From assembly GCA_001770855.1 (NCBI GenBank), contig MESE01000148.1:40520-104519 (forward strand): a stretch of 64,000 nt of DNA, in the 5' to 3' direction. The notes beneath the pieces were generated by a model. It was given only the letters and a program-made list of their open reading frames with translations, had not been told where the DNA came from and did not search any database. The position numbers and the translations under genes are program-made. Position 1 is the stretch's first letter; every line of letters begins with the position of its first letter. Below are positions 26,614-35,509 of the stretch, piece by piece. Origin of the DNA: Burkholderiales bacterium RIFCSPLOWO2_02_FULL_57_36. Its GTDB lineage: Bacteria > Pseudomonadota > Gammaproteobacteria > Burkholderiales > Burkholderiaceae_D.

Positions 26614-27171
26614 TCAAAGCTCCCGCTTCCGATCCTTATCCCACAACACATCGCTCCCCCCGCCAAACCGATTCAACACCCGCGACAAAACAAACAGCAA
26701 ATCCGACAACCGATTCATGTATTGCCGCGGATTATCATTGATCTTGTCCGCCTTGCCCAAGCCGACTATCGCCCGTTCAGCGCGCCGGCATACCGTGCGG
26801 CACACATGCGCCTGCGATGCTGCGCGTGAGCCTGCCGGCAGGATGAAATCCTTCAACGGCGGCAGATCCGCATTGTATTTTGCGAGCAACGCATCCAGTC
26901 GCGCCACATGCACGTCAGTGATCATCGTATAGCCCGGAATACACAGTTCACCGCCCATGTCGAACAGGTCATGCTGAATTGATACCAATTCTTCGCGTAA
27001 TGCCGCCGGCAAGTCTTCGCATAACAGCAGGCCGATATGCGAATTCAGTTCATCCACGTCGCCCATTGCATGGACGCGCAAACTGTTCTTGTCGACGCGG
27101 CTGCCGTCGCCCAGGCCGGTTGTGCCGTTGTCGCCGGTGCGGGTGGCGATTTTAGAAAGTCGATTGCCCAT
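26614..27171 (-). CDS. Cob(I)yrinic acid a,c-diamide adenosyltransferase (PduO type)
   Basis: This 185-residue protein transfers the adenosyl group of ATP to cob(I)alamin to make coenzyme B12. The PduO-family ATP site TRTGDNGTTGLGDG is at the N-terminus, and the helical core has VDELNSHIG, RAASQAHVCRTVCRRAER and NRLSDLLFVLSR. No other cobalamin gene or B12 riboswitch is visible nearby, so it probably acts in salvage. It is convergent with folE2 and divergent from the FAD-linked dehydrogenase. Confidence 0.92.
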   Translation of the reverse strand: MGNRLSKIATRTGDNGTTGLGDGSRVDKNSLRVHAMGDVDELNSHIGLLLCEDLPAALREELVSIQHDLFDMGGELCIPGYTMITDVHVARLDALLAKYNADLPPLKDFILPAGSRAASQAHVCRTVCRRAERAIVGLGKADKINDNPRQYMNRLSDLLFVLSRVLNRFGGGSDVLWDKDRKREL

Positions 27172-27371
27172 GATTGCCCGAAAAATAATAAATGAAAAAA
27201 GTCAGGATACGGCAAAAAACAGGCGTTTGCTCATGAGTTTACAAAGGGCTGCGGTGGATTCTGGCGCAGAGTAGAATCAGGTAAATATTGAGCGTCGCAT
27301 CATGGGCGATAGTGAGGCAACGCGGACGAATTTGCCGTCGCAAATTCAGAAGGATCATATTGGAGACAGTC

Positions 27372-28781
27372 ATGAATCATCCCGCCCAGCCAGGCAGCCT
27401 GAAAAAACCGCTTCCTGAAATGCTGTTGCCTGCGCTTGAATCTGTGTTTGGCGACCGATTGTCGACTACCCAGGCAATGCGCGAACACCATGGCAGCGAC
27501 GAATCTTCCTACGATCCAATGCTGCCGGATGCCGTCGTTTTCGCTCAGTCGACCGATGAAGTCGCCGCGGCCGTCAAGCTGTGCAACGAATACGATGTGC
27601 CGGTTATTCCTTATGGGGCCGGCACTTCGCTCGAAGGCCATGTATTGGCGCTCCAAGGCGGCGTTACGATCGATCTGTCGCAGATGAACAATGTGGTCGC
27701 GATTCATGCGGAAGACCTGACTGCGACCGTACAGGCAGGTGTAACGCGCAAGCAATTGAATCAGGAAATCAAGGATACCGGCCTGTTCTTTCCAATCGAC
27801 CCCGGCGCCGATGCATCGCTGGGCGGCATGGCGGCGACCCGAGCCTCCGGCACCAATGCGGTACGTTACGGCACCATGCGTGAAAACGTGCTGGCATTGA
27901 CCGTCGTGACATCGGATGGCCGGACCATTCGGACCGGTACGCGTGCGAAAAAATCTTCCGCCGGCTACGACTTGACCCGGGTCTTTGTCGGCAGCGAAGG
28001 CACGCTTGGGGTCATTACCGAAGTCACCGTAAAGCTGTATCCGCAGCCCGAAGCGATCTCGGCAGCCGTCTGTTCTTTTCCCAGCGCGTCCGACGCGGTC
28101 AATGCGGTGATTCAGACAATTCAAATGGGCGTGCCCATTGCACGGGTTGAATTTCTCGATGAGAACGGGGTAAAGGCAATCAATGCCCATGACAAACTTG
28201 GGCTGCCGGAAAAACCGTTATTGCTGTTTGAGTTTCATGGCAGCGAGCATGGCGTGAAGGAGCAGGCAGAGTTGGTTCAGGACATTGCCGCCGAACACAA
28301 TGCCACCGGTTTCGAGTGGGCCACGCATCCGGAAGATCGGTCCCGCTTATGGGCCGCCCGCCATAACGCCTATTTTGCATTGTTGCAAATGCGCCCCGGG
28401 TATCGCTCGATCACCACCGATTGCTGCGTGCCGATTTCACAGTTGGCCGAATGTATTCTTGAAACCAAGGCCGATTGCGAAAAGAACGGCATGATCTATT
28501 CCATTATCGGCCATGTCGGCGATGGTAATTTCCATGTGTTGATGATGATCGATCCGCATGATCCGGCCGAGGTCGGCAAGGCGGAAGGCATCAATAACCG
28601 CATGGTCGCACGTGCGATTGCGATGGATGGCACCTGCACCGGCGAACATGGCGTCGGTCTGCACAAAATGGATTTCCTGATACAGGAACATGGAGAGGAC
28701 GCGATCGGCACGATGCGCGCAATTAAACATGCACTGGACCCCAAAAACATCATGAACCCCGGTAAAATCATTCGCTGGTGA
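27372..28781 (+). CDS. FAD-linked D-2-hydroxyacid (D-lactate) dehydrogenase
   Basis: This 469-residue flavoprotein of the VAO/GlcD family has an N-terminal FAD-binding PCMH domain (VPVIPYGAGTSLEGH pyrophosphate loop, then DPGADASLGGMAATRASG) and a C-terminal FAD-oxidase domain (GHVGDGNFH, TGEHGVGLHK). The closest described type is cytochrome-linked D-lactate dehydrogenase; D-2-hydroxyglutarate is an alternative substrate. I chose the ATG at 27372, with TTGGAGA 5-11 bases upstream, over an in-frame start at 27288. A LysR regulator follows after 20 bases and glcDEF is downstream, so this looks like a 2-hydroxyacid oxidation cluster. Confidence 0.88.
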   Translation: MNHPAQPGSLKKPLPEMLLPALESVFGDRLSTTQAMREHHGSDESSYDPMLPDAVVFAQSTDEVAAAVKLCNEYDVPVIPYGAGTSLEGHVLALQGGVTIDLSQMNNVVAIHAEDLTATVQAGVTRKQLNQEIKDTGLFFPIDPGADASLGGMAATRASGTNAVRYGTMRENVLALTVVTSDGRTIRTGTRAKKSSAGYDLTRVFVGSEGTLGVITEVTVKLYPQPEAISAAVCSFPSASDAVNAVIQTIQMGVPIARVEFLDENGVKAINAHDKLGLPEKPLLLFEFHGSEHGVKEQAELVQDIAAEHNATGFEWATHPEDRSRLWAARHNAYFALLQMRPGYRSITTDCCVPISQLAECILETKADCEKNGMIYSIIGHVGDGNFHVLMMIDPHDPAEVGKAEGINNRMVARAIAMDGTCTGEHGVGLHKMDFLIQEHGEDAIGTMRAIKHALDPKNIMNPGKIIRW

Positions 28782-28801
28782 TTACCGGAAATTAATTATT
28801 T

Positions 28802-29689
28802 ATGGCAATACGCCTTCCTCCTGTGCATGCACTATCCGCTTTTGAAGCGGCTGCACGGCATGGTTCATTTGCACTTGCAGCCGAAGAATTGTGCATCACC
28901 CCGTCGGCGTTGTCGCACCGGATTCGGTTGCTTGAGGAATTTGTCGGGGAACGCCTGTTCATTCGTGACGGCCGCAGTGTCAATCTTTCCGAATTCGGCC
29001 GCCGTTATCTGGACGTGGTGCGCATTGCGCTGCGCACGTTGACGGATTTTCCAATGCCGCACCGGAGCACTCCCGTACAGTTGCGCGTCAAAGTCACGTT
29101 GCCTCCGACCTTTGCGCGCTATATATTCGTTCCGCATCTTGCCGAATTTGCCAGACTCCATCCCGACATCGGGATCGAGATATTTCTGTCGGTACCTTTG
29201 TATGACTTGAGTCTGTCCGAAAGCGATGTCGAAGTCCGATTCGGGGCAGGGAAATATCCCAACCTCGTTACGGAGAAACTTTTTGAAGAGCCGACATTTG
29301 CCGTTGTAAGTCCGCGTTACCTTGCGCAAGTCGGCGGGATCGAGACGCCGGCGGACTTGAAAAAGGCAACGCTGCTGCGTTCGGCACTGGAACCATGGCA
29401 GCCCTGGTTCGAAGCGGCCGGACTCGATTGGCCCGAACCTTCGACGGGATTGCGGATCGATGATCTGGGCTTGTTGCTGGAAGCAATCAAGCATGGATAT
29501 GGCATTGGATTGACTCGCCAGCATTTTGCGCACGGCATGATCGAGAGTGGCGAGGTTGTGCCGCTGTTCGATATCCATCTCGCGACACCGCCGCATGCGT
29601 ATTACATGGTCTACGAAAAGCCGGCACGTGAGCGCCAGGAAGTTGCGCTGTTCATTGACTGGATGCAAACAACATTCCGCAACGTCTGA
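28802..29689 (+). CDS. LysR-family transcriptional regulator (GcvA-like)
   Basis: This 295-residue protein has an N-terminal winged helix-turn-helix (LSAFEAAARHGSFALAAEELCITPSALSHRIRLLE, the A-E-L-x-x-[ST]-x-[SG]-A LysR pattern) and a C-terminal substrate-binding domain of the GcvA type. It lies 20 bases after the FAD-linked dehydrogenase and 247 bases before glcD on the same strand. It is therefore a candidate regulator of glycolate/D-lactate use in place of the GntR-type GlcC of E. coli. The ligand is unknown. Confidence 0.9.
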   Translation: MAIRLPPVHALSAFEAAARHGSFALAAEELCITPSALSHRIRLLEEFVGERLFIRDGRSVNLSEFGRRYLDVVRIALRTLTDFPMPHRSTPVQLRVKVTLPPTFARYIFVPHLAEFARLHPDIGIEIFLSVPLYDLSLSESDVEVRFGAGKYPNLVTEKLFEEPTFAVVSPRYLAQVGGIETPADLKKATLLRSALEPWQPWFEAAGLDWPEPSTGLRIDDLGLLLEAIKHGYGIGLTRQHFAHGMIESGEVVPLFDIHLATPPHAYYMVYEKPARERQEVALFIDWMQTTFRNV

Positions 29690-29936
29690 CAGACGATGTG
29701 CCTTGGCCCGTGGCGGCTTGAGGTATTTTCCGGATTTCCCGAACAAGGATTGTCGAAAACGCTTTCTGTAATGGGGTGAAAATATTTCACGCCAGCGGAA
29801 AATGCTTTTCAGCCAAAATTACCCAAGAACCGACCTAATTTCCCTGCCTTTTCGTTACACTCTGCCTGTACTTGAAAAGGGTTTGTGCCGCCGACCTCAT
29901 CACGGATTGTTTAAGTTCAATGGATTGAGACCGATC

Positions 29937-31424
29937 ATGAATGCGCCTGTAGATTTGCCATTTACCATTGCCCGCCAGCGCGAAGTCGTTGCCGCACTGC
30001 GCTCGGTGCTGCCCGGCGAATGCGTGCTGTTCAATGAAGAAGATACCCGGCCTTATGAATGCGACGGGCTTTCCGCCTACCGGCAGCTGCCGATGGTGGT
30101 CGTGCTGTCGAACAGTGAGGCGCAGGTTGTCGGGATACTGAAAACATGCCGCGATCTGCAAGTCAGGATTGTGCCGCGCGGCGCCGGCACCGGATTGTCC
30201 GGCGGCGCATTGCCGATCGCCGATGGCGTGGTCCTGTCAACCGCGCGGCTTAGCAAGATCGTCAAAATCGATCCTTACAGCCGTACCGCCGTGGTGCAGC
30301 CCGGCGTGCGCAATCTTGCCATTTCCGACGCGGCGGCAACGCATGGCTTGTACTACGCACCCGATCCGTCGTCGCAAATCGCCTGCACCATCGGCGGCAA
30401 CGTGGCCGAGAATTCCGGCGGCGTGCATTGCCTGAAATATGGATTGACCGTGCATAACGTGCTGCGCGTGCGGATGGTGACGATCGATGGCGACATCGTG
30501 GAGTTGGGAAGTGAGGCGCTCGATGCGCCGGGCTTCGATTTGCTTGCGGTATTCATCGGATCAGAAGGGATGCTGGGCGTGGTCACTGAAGTCACGGTCA
30601 AGCTGATTCCCACGCCGCAGCTGGCGCGCGTGATCATGGCGTCGTTCGACGATGTGGTAAAGGGCGGCAATGCGGTAGCCAGCGTGATCGCGGCAGGCAT
30701 CATTCCCGCCGGCCTGGAGATGATGGATAAAACTTCATCCCGCATGGTCGAGCCTTTCGTGCAAGCCGGCTATGACATCGATGCGGAAGCGATCCTGCTG
30801 TGCGAGTCGGACGGTATGCCGGAAGAGGTCGAGGAAGAAATCGCACGCATGTCCGATGTGCTGAAAAATTCCGGCGCGACCGCGATTGCCGTATCGCGGA
30901 ATGAACAGGAGCGCCTTAAATTTTGGTCCGGCCGAAAAAACGCATTTCCGGCGGCGGGCCGTATTTCACCCGATTACTATTGCATGGACGGTACCATTCC
31001 GCGCAAGAAACTGGCGCAGGTTTTACTGGGTATCGCGCAGATGGAAACCAAGTACGGCTTGCGTTGCGCGAACGTGTTTCACGCCGGTGACGGCAACCTG
31101 CATCCATTGATCCTGTTCGATGCCAACCAGCCCGGCGAATTTCATCGCGCGGAATTGTTCGGCGCGGAGATTCTCGAATTGTGCGTCGAAGTCGGCGGCA
31201 CCATTACCGGCGAACATGGTGTCGGCATCGAAAAAATCAATTCGATGTGCGTGCAATTCACGAAACAGGAGATCGAGGCGTTCATCGCCGTCAAACGGGC
31301 GTTCGATACCGCATTCCTGCTGAATCCGGACAAGGCGATACCGACGCTGCAGCGGTGTGCCGAGTACGGGAAGATGCATGTCAAAGGCGGACAACTGAAG
31401 TTTGCGGATTTGCCGCGTTTCTAG
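29937..31424 (+). CDS. glcD: Glycolate oxidase subunit GlcD
   Basis: GlcD is the FAD-bearing catalytic subunit of the three-part glycolate dehydrogenase that oxidises glycolate (and D-lactate) to glyoxylate and passes electrons to the respiratory chain. The 495-residue chain has the FAD loop PRGAGTGLSGGALP, the segment ADPSSQIACTIGGNVAENSGG written here as PDPSSQ...NVAENSGG, and C-terminal FHAGDGNLHP and GEHGVGIEK. I trimmed the start to the ATG at 29937, where homology to GlcD (MNAPVDLPF...) begins. The gene is followed by glcE after 19 bases. Confidence 0.93.
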   Translation: MNAPVDLPFTIARQREVVAALRSVLPGECVLFNEEDTRPYECDGLSAYRQLPMVVVLSNSEAQVVGILKTCRDLQVRIVPRGAGTGLSGGALPIADGVVLSTARLSKIVKIDPYSRTAVVQPGVRNLAISDAAATHGLYYAPDPSSQIACTIGGNVAENSGGVHCLKYGLTVHNVLRVRMVTIDGDIVELGSEALDAPGFDLLAVFIGSEGMLGVVTEVTVKLIPTPQLARVIMASFDDVVKGGNAVASVIAAGIIPAGLEMMDKTSSRMVEPFVQAGYDIDAEAILLCESDGMPEEVEEEIARMSDVLKNSGATAIAVSRNEQERLKFWSGRKNAFPAAGRISPDYYCMDGTIPRKKLAQVLLGIAQMETKYGLRCANVFHAGDGNLHPLILFDANQPGEFHRAELFGAEILELCVEVGGTITGEHGVGIEKINSMCVQFTKQEIEAFIAVKRAFDTAFLLNPDKAIPTLQRCAEYGKMHVKGGQLKFADLPRF

Positions 31425-31443
31425 CGAACGGTATCAGGCCCAT

Positions 31444-32514
31444 ATGGAACAAACGTTGCAAACATTCTCTGATCGCATTATCGCAGCCGTCGCCGACAAG
31501 ACGGCGTTGCGCATTCGCGGCGGCGGCACCAAGGATTGGTACGGTCAAGCGCTTCAGGGCGAGGTTCTGGATACCAGTGGCCATACCGGGATACTTGCCT
31601 ACGATCCGACCGAGCTTGTCATCACCGCGCGCAGCGGCACGCCGCTTGCGGAAATCGACGCTGCATTGGCAGCGCAAAATCAGATGCTGGCATTCGAACC
31701 GCCGTATTTCGATGCACAGGCGACCATCGGAGGGGTTGTGGCGGCAGGCCTTTCCGGACCGCGCAGGCAGGCGGTCGGCGCCCTACGCGATTTTGTGCTC
31801 GGCGTGGTCCTGATGGATGGCAAGGGCGATGTGCTGCGTTTCGGCGGACAGGTAATGAAGAACGTCGCCGGTTACGATGTGTCGCGTCTGCTGGCAGGAT
31901 CGATGGGCACGCTCGGATTGATTCTCGAAGTGTCGCTGAAAGTGTTGCCGCGGCCGTTTGCCGAAACCAGCTTGCGCTTCGAGCTGAACGAGTCCGATGC
32001 GATTCGCCGGTTGAACGAATGGGGCAGCCAGCCGCTGCCGATTTCGGCCAGCAGTTGGCATGGCGGATCGCTGATGGTGCGCTTGTCCGGCGCCCAGGCG
32101 GCAATCCACGCAGCGCCAAAAAAAATGGGCGGCGATCAGGTGCCGGATGCCGAGGCTTTCTGGACTGACTTGCGGGAACAGCGGAACAGGTTCTTTTGTT
32201 CCGTGGATAAGACTGCAGAGACGGTTTGGCGTTTATCGGTGCCGTCGATTGCGCCGCCGCTTGCATTGCGTGGAGAGCAGCTGATCGAATGGGGCGGGGC
32301 GCAACGCTGGCTGAAGACGAATGAAGACGCCGCCGTCGTTCGCGCTGCGATAGACAGGATCGGCGGACACGCGACCTTGTTTCGCGGCGGCGACAAGCGG
32401 GTCGGCGTATTCCATCCGCTGGCGCCGGCCATTGCGGCTATTCATCGCAATCTCAAAAGAGCATTCGATCCATCCGGGATATTCAATCCGGGGCGGATGT
32501 ATTCGGAATGGTAG
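31444..32514 (+). CDS. glcE: Glycolate oxidase subunit GlcE
   Basis: GlcE is the second FAD-binding-domain subunit of glycolate oxidase, required with GlcD and GlcF. At 356 residues it is the expected length, with a short PCMH domain (RIRGGGTKDWYG, GTPLAEIDAAL, FDAQATIGGVVAAGLSGPRR) and KNVAGYDVSRLLAGSMGTLG. It ends in the family tail RAFDPSGIFNPGRMY. The ATG at 31444 leaves a 19-base gap to glcD. No strong ribosome binding site is visible. Confidence 0.92.
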   Translation: MEQTLQTFSDRIIAAVADKTALRIRGGGTKDWYGQALQGEVLDTSGHTGILAYDPTELVITARSGTPLAEIDAALAAQNQMLAFEPPYFDAQATIGGVVAAGLSGPRRQAVGALRDFVLGVVLMDGKGDVLRFGGQVMKNVAGYDVSRLLAGSMGTLGLILEVSLKVLPRPFAETSLRFELNESDAIRRLNEWGSQPLPISASSWHGGSLMVRLSGAQAAIHAAPKKMGGDQVPDAEAFWTDLREQRNRFFCSVDKTAETVWRLSVPSIAPPLALRGEQLIEWGGAQRWLKTNEDAAVVRAAIDRIGGHATLFRGGDKRVGVFHPLAPAIAAIHRNLKRAFDPSGIFNPGRMYSEW

Positions 32515-32572
32515 ATGCAGCGGAACAGCATCTGCTGCAAGCACGCATCGCTCGCAAAAATTGTAGGATTCC

Positions 32573-33805
32573 ATGCAAACCAATTTAGCCGATTTCATTA
32601 AAAACACGCCCGAAGGAGATGAGGCCGAAGCTATCCTTCGAAAATGCGTGCATTGCGGTTTCTGTACCGCGACGTGTCCGACCTATCAGTTGCTGGGCGA
32701 TGAGCTGGATGGCCCGCGCGGCCGGATTTACCTGATCAAGCAGGTGCTGGAAGGAAAGCAGGCGACAGCGAAGACGCAACTGCACCTGGACCGCTGCCTG
32801 ACTTGCCGCAATTGCGAGACGACTTGCCCTTCCGGCGTGCAATATGGTCGCCTGGTCGATATCGGCCGCAAGATTGTCGATGATCAGGTGCCGCGTCCGC
32901 TATCCGAACGCGTTGTGCGCACCGCATTGAAAGAAGGGCTGCCGCGCAAATGGATGTTTTCTCCGGCAATGAAGGCAGGGCAATCTGTGCGGGCGCTGAT
33001 GCCAAAGTCATTGAAAAGCAAGGTTCCGGAAAAACAGGATGCGGGTGCATGGCCGACACGCCAGCATGTACGAAAAATGTTGTTATTGGACGGCTGTGTG
33101 CAACCGTCCATGGCGCCCAACATCAACGCAGCGACAGCGCGCGTGCTCGACGCATTGGAGGTCCAATTGATTGTCGCGGCAAAGGCGGGTTGTTGCGGAG
33201 CGATTCGTTATCACATGAATGATCACGATGGCGGCCTGGACGACATGCGCCGCAATATCGACGCATGGTGGCCGCACGTGGAAGCTGGCGCCGAAGCGAT
33301 CGTGATGACCGCCTCCGGCTGTGGTTCGACGGTAAAGGAGTATGGCCATTTACTCAGGCATGACGCAGCGTATGCAGCCAGGGCGGAAAGGATTTCGGCC
33401 CTGACCAAGGATTTGAGTGAAATATTGCCCGACTTCGAATTGGCACTGCAGGACAAACTCACCGGAAAAATCAGCAAGCGCGTCGCCTATCATCCGCCAT
33501 GCACTTTGCAGCATGGCCAGCAAATCCGCGGCAAGGTCGAGAGGGTGCTGAGCGCTGTCGGGGTCGATGTCAAATTGTGCGAAGACAGCCATCTTTGCTG
33601 CGGATCGGCGGGCACCTATTCGGTGTTGCAGCCGGCATTGGCATATCAATTGCGTGACAACAAATTGGCCAAGCTGGAGGCAACCGATCCGCAGATGATT
33701 GTATCGGCCAATATCGGATGCCTGACGCATTTGCAATCCGGTACCCAAACGCCGGTCCGGCACTGGATTGAGCTGGTGGATAGCGCATTGGCGCCTGCGA
33801 ACTGA
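32573..33805 (+). CDS. glcF: Glycolate oxidase iron-sulfur subunit GlcF
   Basis: This 410-residue protein has two [4Fe-4S] ferredoxin motifs near the N-terminus (CVHCGFCTATCPTY and CLTCRNCETTCPSG) and two CCG domains typical of heterodisulfide-reductase-like electron-transfer subunits (GCVQPSMAPN with AGCCGA, then CTLQHGQQ with CCGSAGTYS). It carries electrons from GlcD/GlcE to the quinone pool. AGGATT precedes the ATG. It closes the glcDEF operon; glcG and a glycolate permease are absent. Confidence 0.94.
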   Translation: MQTNLADFIKNTPEGDEAEAILRKCVHCGFCTATCPTYQLLGDELDGPRGRIYLIKQVLEGKQATAKTQLHLDRCLTCRNCETTCPSGVQYGRLVDIGRKIVDDQVPRPLSERVVRTALKEGLPRKWMFSPAMKAGQSVRALMPKSLKSKVPEKQDAGAWPTRQHVRKMLLLDGCVQPSMAPNINAATARVLDALEVQLIVAAKAGCCGAIRYHMNDHDGGLDDMRRNIDAWWPHVEAGAEAIVMTASGCGSTVKEYGHLLRHDAAYAARAERISALTKDLSEILPDFELALQDKLTGKISKRVAYHPPCTLQHGQQIRGKVERVLSAVGVDVKLCEDSHLCCGSAGTYSVLQPALAYQLRDNKLAKLEATDPQMIVSANIGCLTHLQSGTQTPVRHWIELVDSALAPAN

Positions 33806-34162
33806 TGTCGACGCGCCGTTCCACCGCGCGATCCCGGAACCTAACGATACCTTTCCAGTCCTATAAGGCAGCCGGGCTTAATGACGCGAGCCGGCGTTGA
33901 CTCAATAATTGACTGGATAAATACTTTGTGAACCGCTGTTTTATCGAACGGCCTTAGGTCTTTGGAGATTGCTCATGAGAAAATACATTGTGCTTGCCAT
34001 AGCAGGATATGTCTGGAAAAAAATCCAATCTCGCTATCTGAACAAAGGGCGTGCCCGCCGTGGAGTGAGGGCCTAGGAAAAGTTTTTTATTCCTCCATCG
34101 CGTATTCATGCGGGAGCGAATTAACATTTGCCGCTCACTAAAAAGATCACGGCGATAGTTCA
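33806..34162. other. Intergenic region after glcF
   Basis: These 357 bases between glcF and the convergent diguanylate cyclase are more AT-rich than the surrounding genes. They contain one well-initiated 33-codon frame (33975-34076, listed separately). I see no convincing terminator, RNA gene or repeat in the rest. Confidence 0.55.
33975..34076 (+). CDS. Possible small membrane-associated protein, 33 residues
   Basis: This short frame encodes MRKYIVLAIAGYVWKKIQ and then a basic tail rich in Arg and Lys (SRYLNKGRARRGVRA). TTTGGAGATTGCTC places GGAG 8 bases before the ATG, a good ribosome binding site. The product would have one short amphipathic or membrane-inserting helix (about residues 4-14) and a strongly positive C-terminus, the pattern of many small bacterial membrane proteins. 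I do not recognise a family. It sits alone between glcF and a diguanylate cyclase gene. It could be a chance frame; the start signal and composition are what support it. Confidence 0.45.
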   Translation: MRKYIVLAIAGYVWKKIQSRYLNKGRARRGVRA

Positions 34163-35302
34163 TCAAGAATGGTGGCGCGTCATCCTTTCTGCGCTTTCAG
34201 CGATGCTCACACGGTTGCGGCCGGCACGTTTTGCGTTATACAGCGCATCATCTGCACGCTTCAGCATGGTTTCCGTGCCATCGTCATGTTCATAACTTGT
34301 GACGCCTGCCGAAAAAGTCACCGTCAAGCCTGTTCCGACGGTTTCCCAATCATGATCTGCTATAAGGATGCGCAATCGCTCCATTGCCTTAACTGCGCTA
34401 TCCAGTGACGTTTCGGCGAGGAGAATGCTGAACTCTTCACCTCCGATCCGCCCTAATTTATCCGACGACCTGAGCGATTGTTCAATAATGCTGCAAAAGT
34501 GTTTTAGCACCAGGTCGCCGACTGCATGGCCATATTTGTCGTTGATCAACTTGAAATGATCCAGATCGAGCATGGCGAGACAAAATGGCCGCGCAGCCCG
34601 CTTCGCACGCTGCATTTCCATCTCAAGTGTCAGCATGAAATTGCGCCGGTTGAATGCGCCGGTCAAGTGGTCGCGATTGGCAAGTATTTCAATCTTTTGC
34701 AACGATGCTTCCAGTTGCCGATTCTTTTCAGATAATTGCCCGCGCAGTCGGCTGAATTGGGCGCTTGCCAGTGTCAGCAGCCGCAGCGCCAAAACAAAAA
34801 ATAGCCAGACCAGCGCAGTCTCCACCGGAGATAGGCCAGGATAGGTGAACCGGTCACCGACAAACCACAGCGCCGCCGCTGTGGCCGCCGCGTAGATAAC
34901 CCAGCCGATCGTGAATTGGCGCGGCGTGAATTCCATCAGGGTGAAACCCGATGACACCAGCAGAACCAGCATGAAGAGAATTGCAAGTTCGGGAGCCAGT
35001 ACAAGGAATACAAGCTGCAATGTTGCGATCACCACGAGTTGTGGAACAAGGACGCCCTTGTCGCGCAAGCGCAAGTTTTTTCCGCTTTTGAAGAAGAGAA
35101 AAAATGCAAGGCCGGAGCCGGTGCTTGCCACCAAAAATGCGAGTGCAATCCATGCTGGAATGGTCCCGGCCCATGCAAACAAGCCAAGCATGGCCGATTC
35201 GGCTGCCATGTTAAGAATCAATATCCGCGCCATTCGTATTCGATGGTGCTGACGCTTCGCCTCCTTTGGGTCACGTAGCGCAATTTGGTAGAGGGAAGTC
35301 AT
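34163..35302 (-). CDS. Membrane-anchored diguanylate cyclase (GGEEF)
   Basis: This 379-residue protein has about six membrane helices (residues 25-180), a linker coil (QLSEKNRQLEASLQKIEIL) and a GGDEF domain with active site GGEEF at 287-291. An I-site RSSD at 278-281 is five residues before it, so feedback inhibition by c-di-GMP is expected. Membrane topology and the conserved FTPRQF segment match the cyclase at 14243-15352, making the two paralogues. I chose the ATG at 35302; a longer frame to 35374 adds 24 residues with no better ribosome binding site. pilU lies immediately upstream on the same strand. Confidence 0.88.
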   Translation of the reverse strand: MTSLYQIALRDPKEAKRQHHRIRMARILILNMAAESAMLGLFAWAGTIPAWIALAFLVASTGSGLAFFLFFKSGKNLRLRDKGVLVPQLVVIATLQLVFLVLAPELAILFMLVLLVSSGFTLMEFTPRQFTIGWVIYAAATAAALWFVGDRFTYPGLSPVETALVWLFFVLALRLLTLASAQFSRLRGQLSEKNRQLEASLQKIEILANRDHLTGAFNRRNFMLTLEMEMQRAKRAARPFCLAMLDLDHFKLINDKYGHAVGDLVLKHFCSIIEQSLRSSDKLGRIGGEEFSILLAETSLDSAVKAMERLRILIADHDWETVGTGLTVTFSAGVTSYEHDDGTETMLKRADDALYNAKRAGRNRVSIAESAERMTRHHS

Positions 35303-35463
35303 TGAAATTCTTTCTCTCGCCGCGCGGCATGACAAATGAGTCTCTGCGAACGGGTCTTGCAATAAATCTTTCATGCGCCACTACTGCGATCGGCCTTACC
35401 TGTTTATTGAAAAAGGTAAGGCTGATGGGTGCCGAGCGTCAGCCGATCTGGTTTGTGATGGCA

Positions 35464-35498
35464 GCTTTACCGGCAAGTAAATAGTTCGCCGGTAAAGC
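35464..35498. repeat. Perfect 11-bp inverted repeat
   Basis: GCTTTACCGGC (35464-35474) and GCCGGTAAAGC (35488-35498) are exact inverted copies separated by 13 bases, just downstream of the pilU stop on the minus strand. No U-run follows on that strand, so it could stabilise the pilTU message or be a regulator site for the diguanylate cyclase gene. Confidence 0.5.
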
Positions 35499-35509
35499 GT
35501 GAATTTTAC

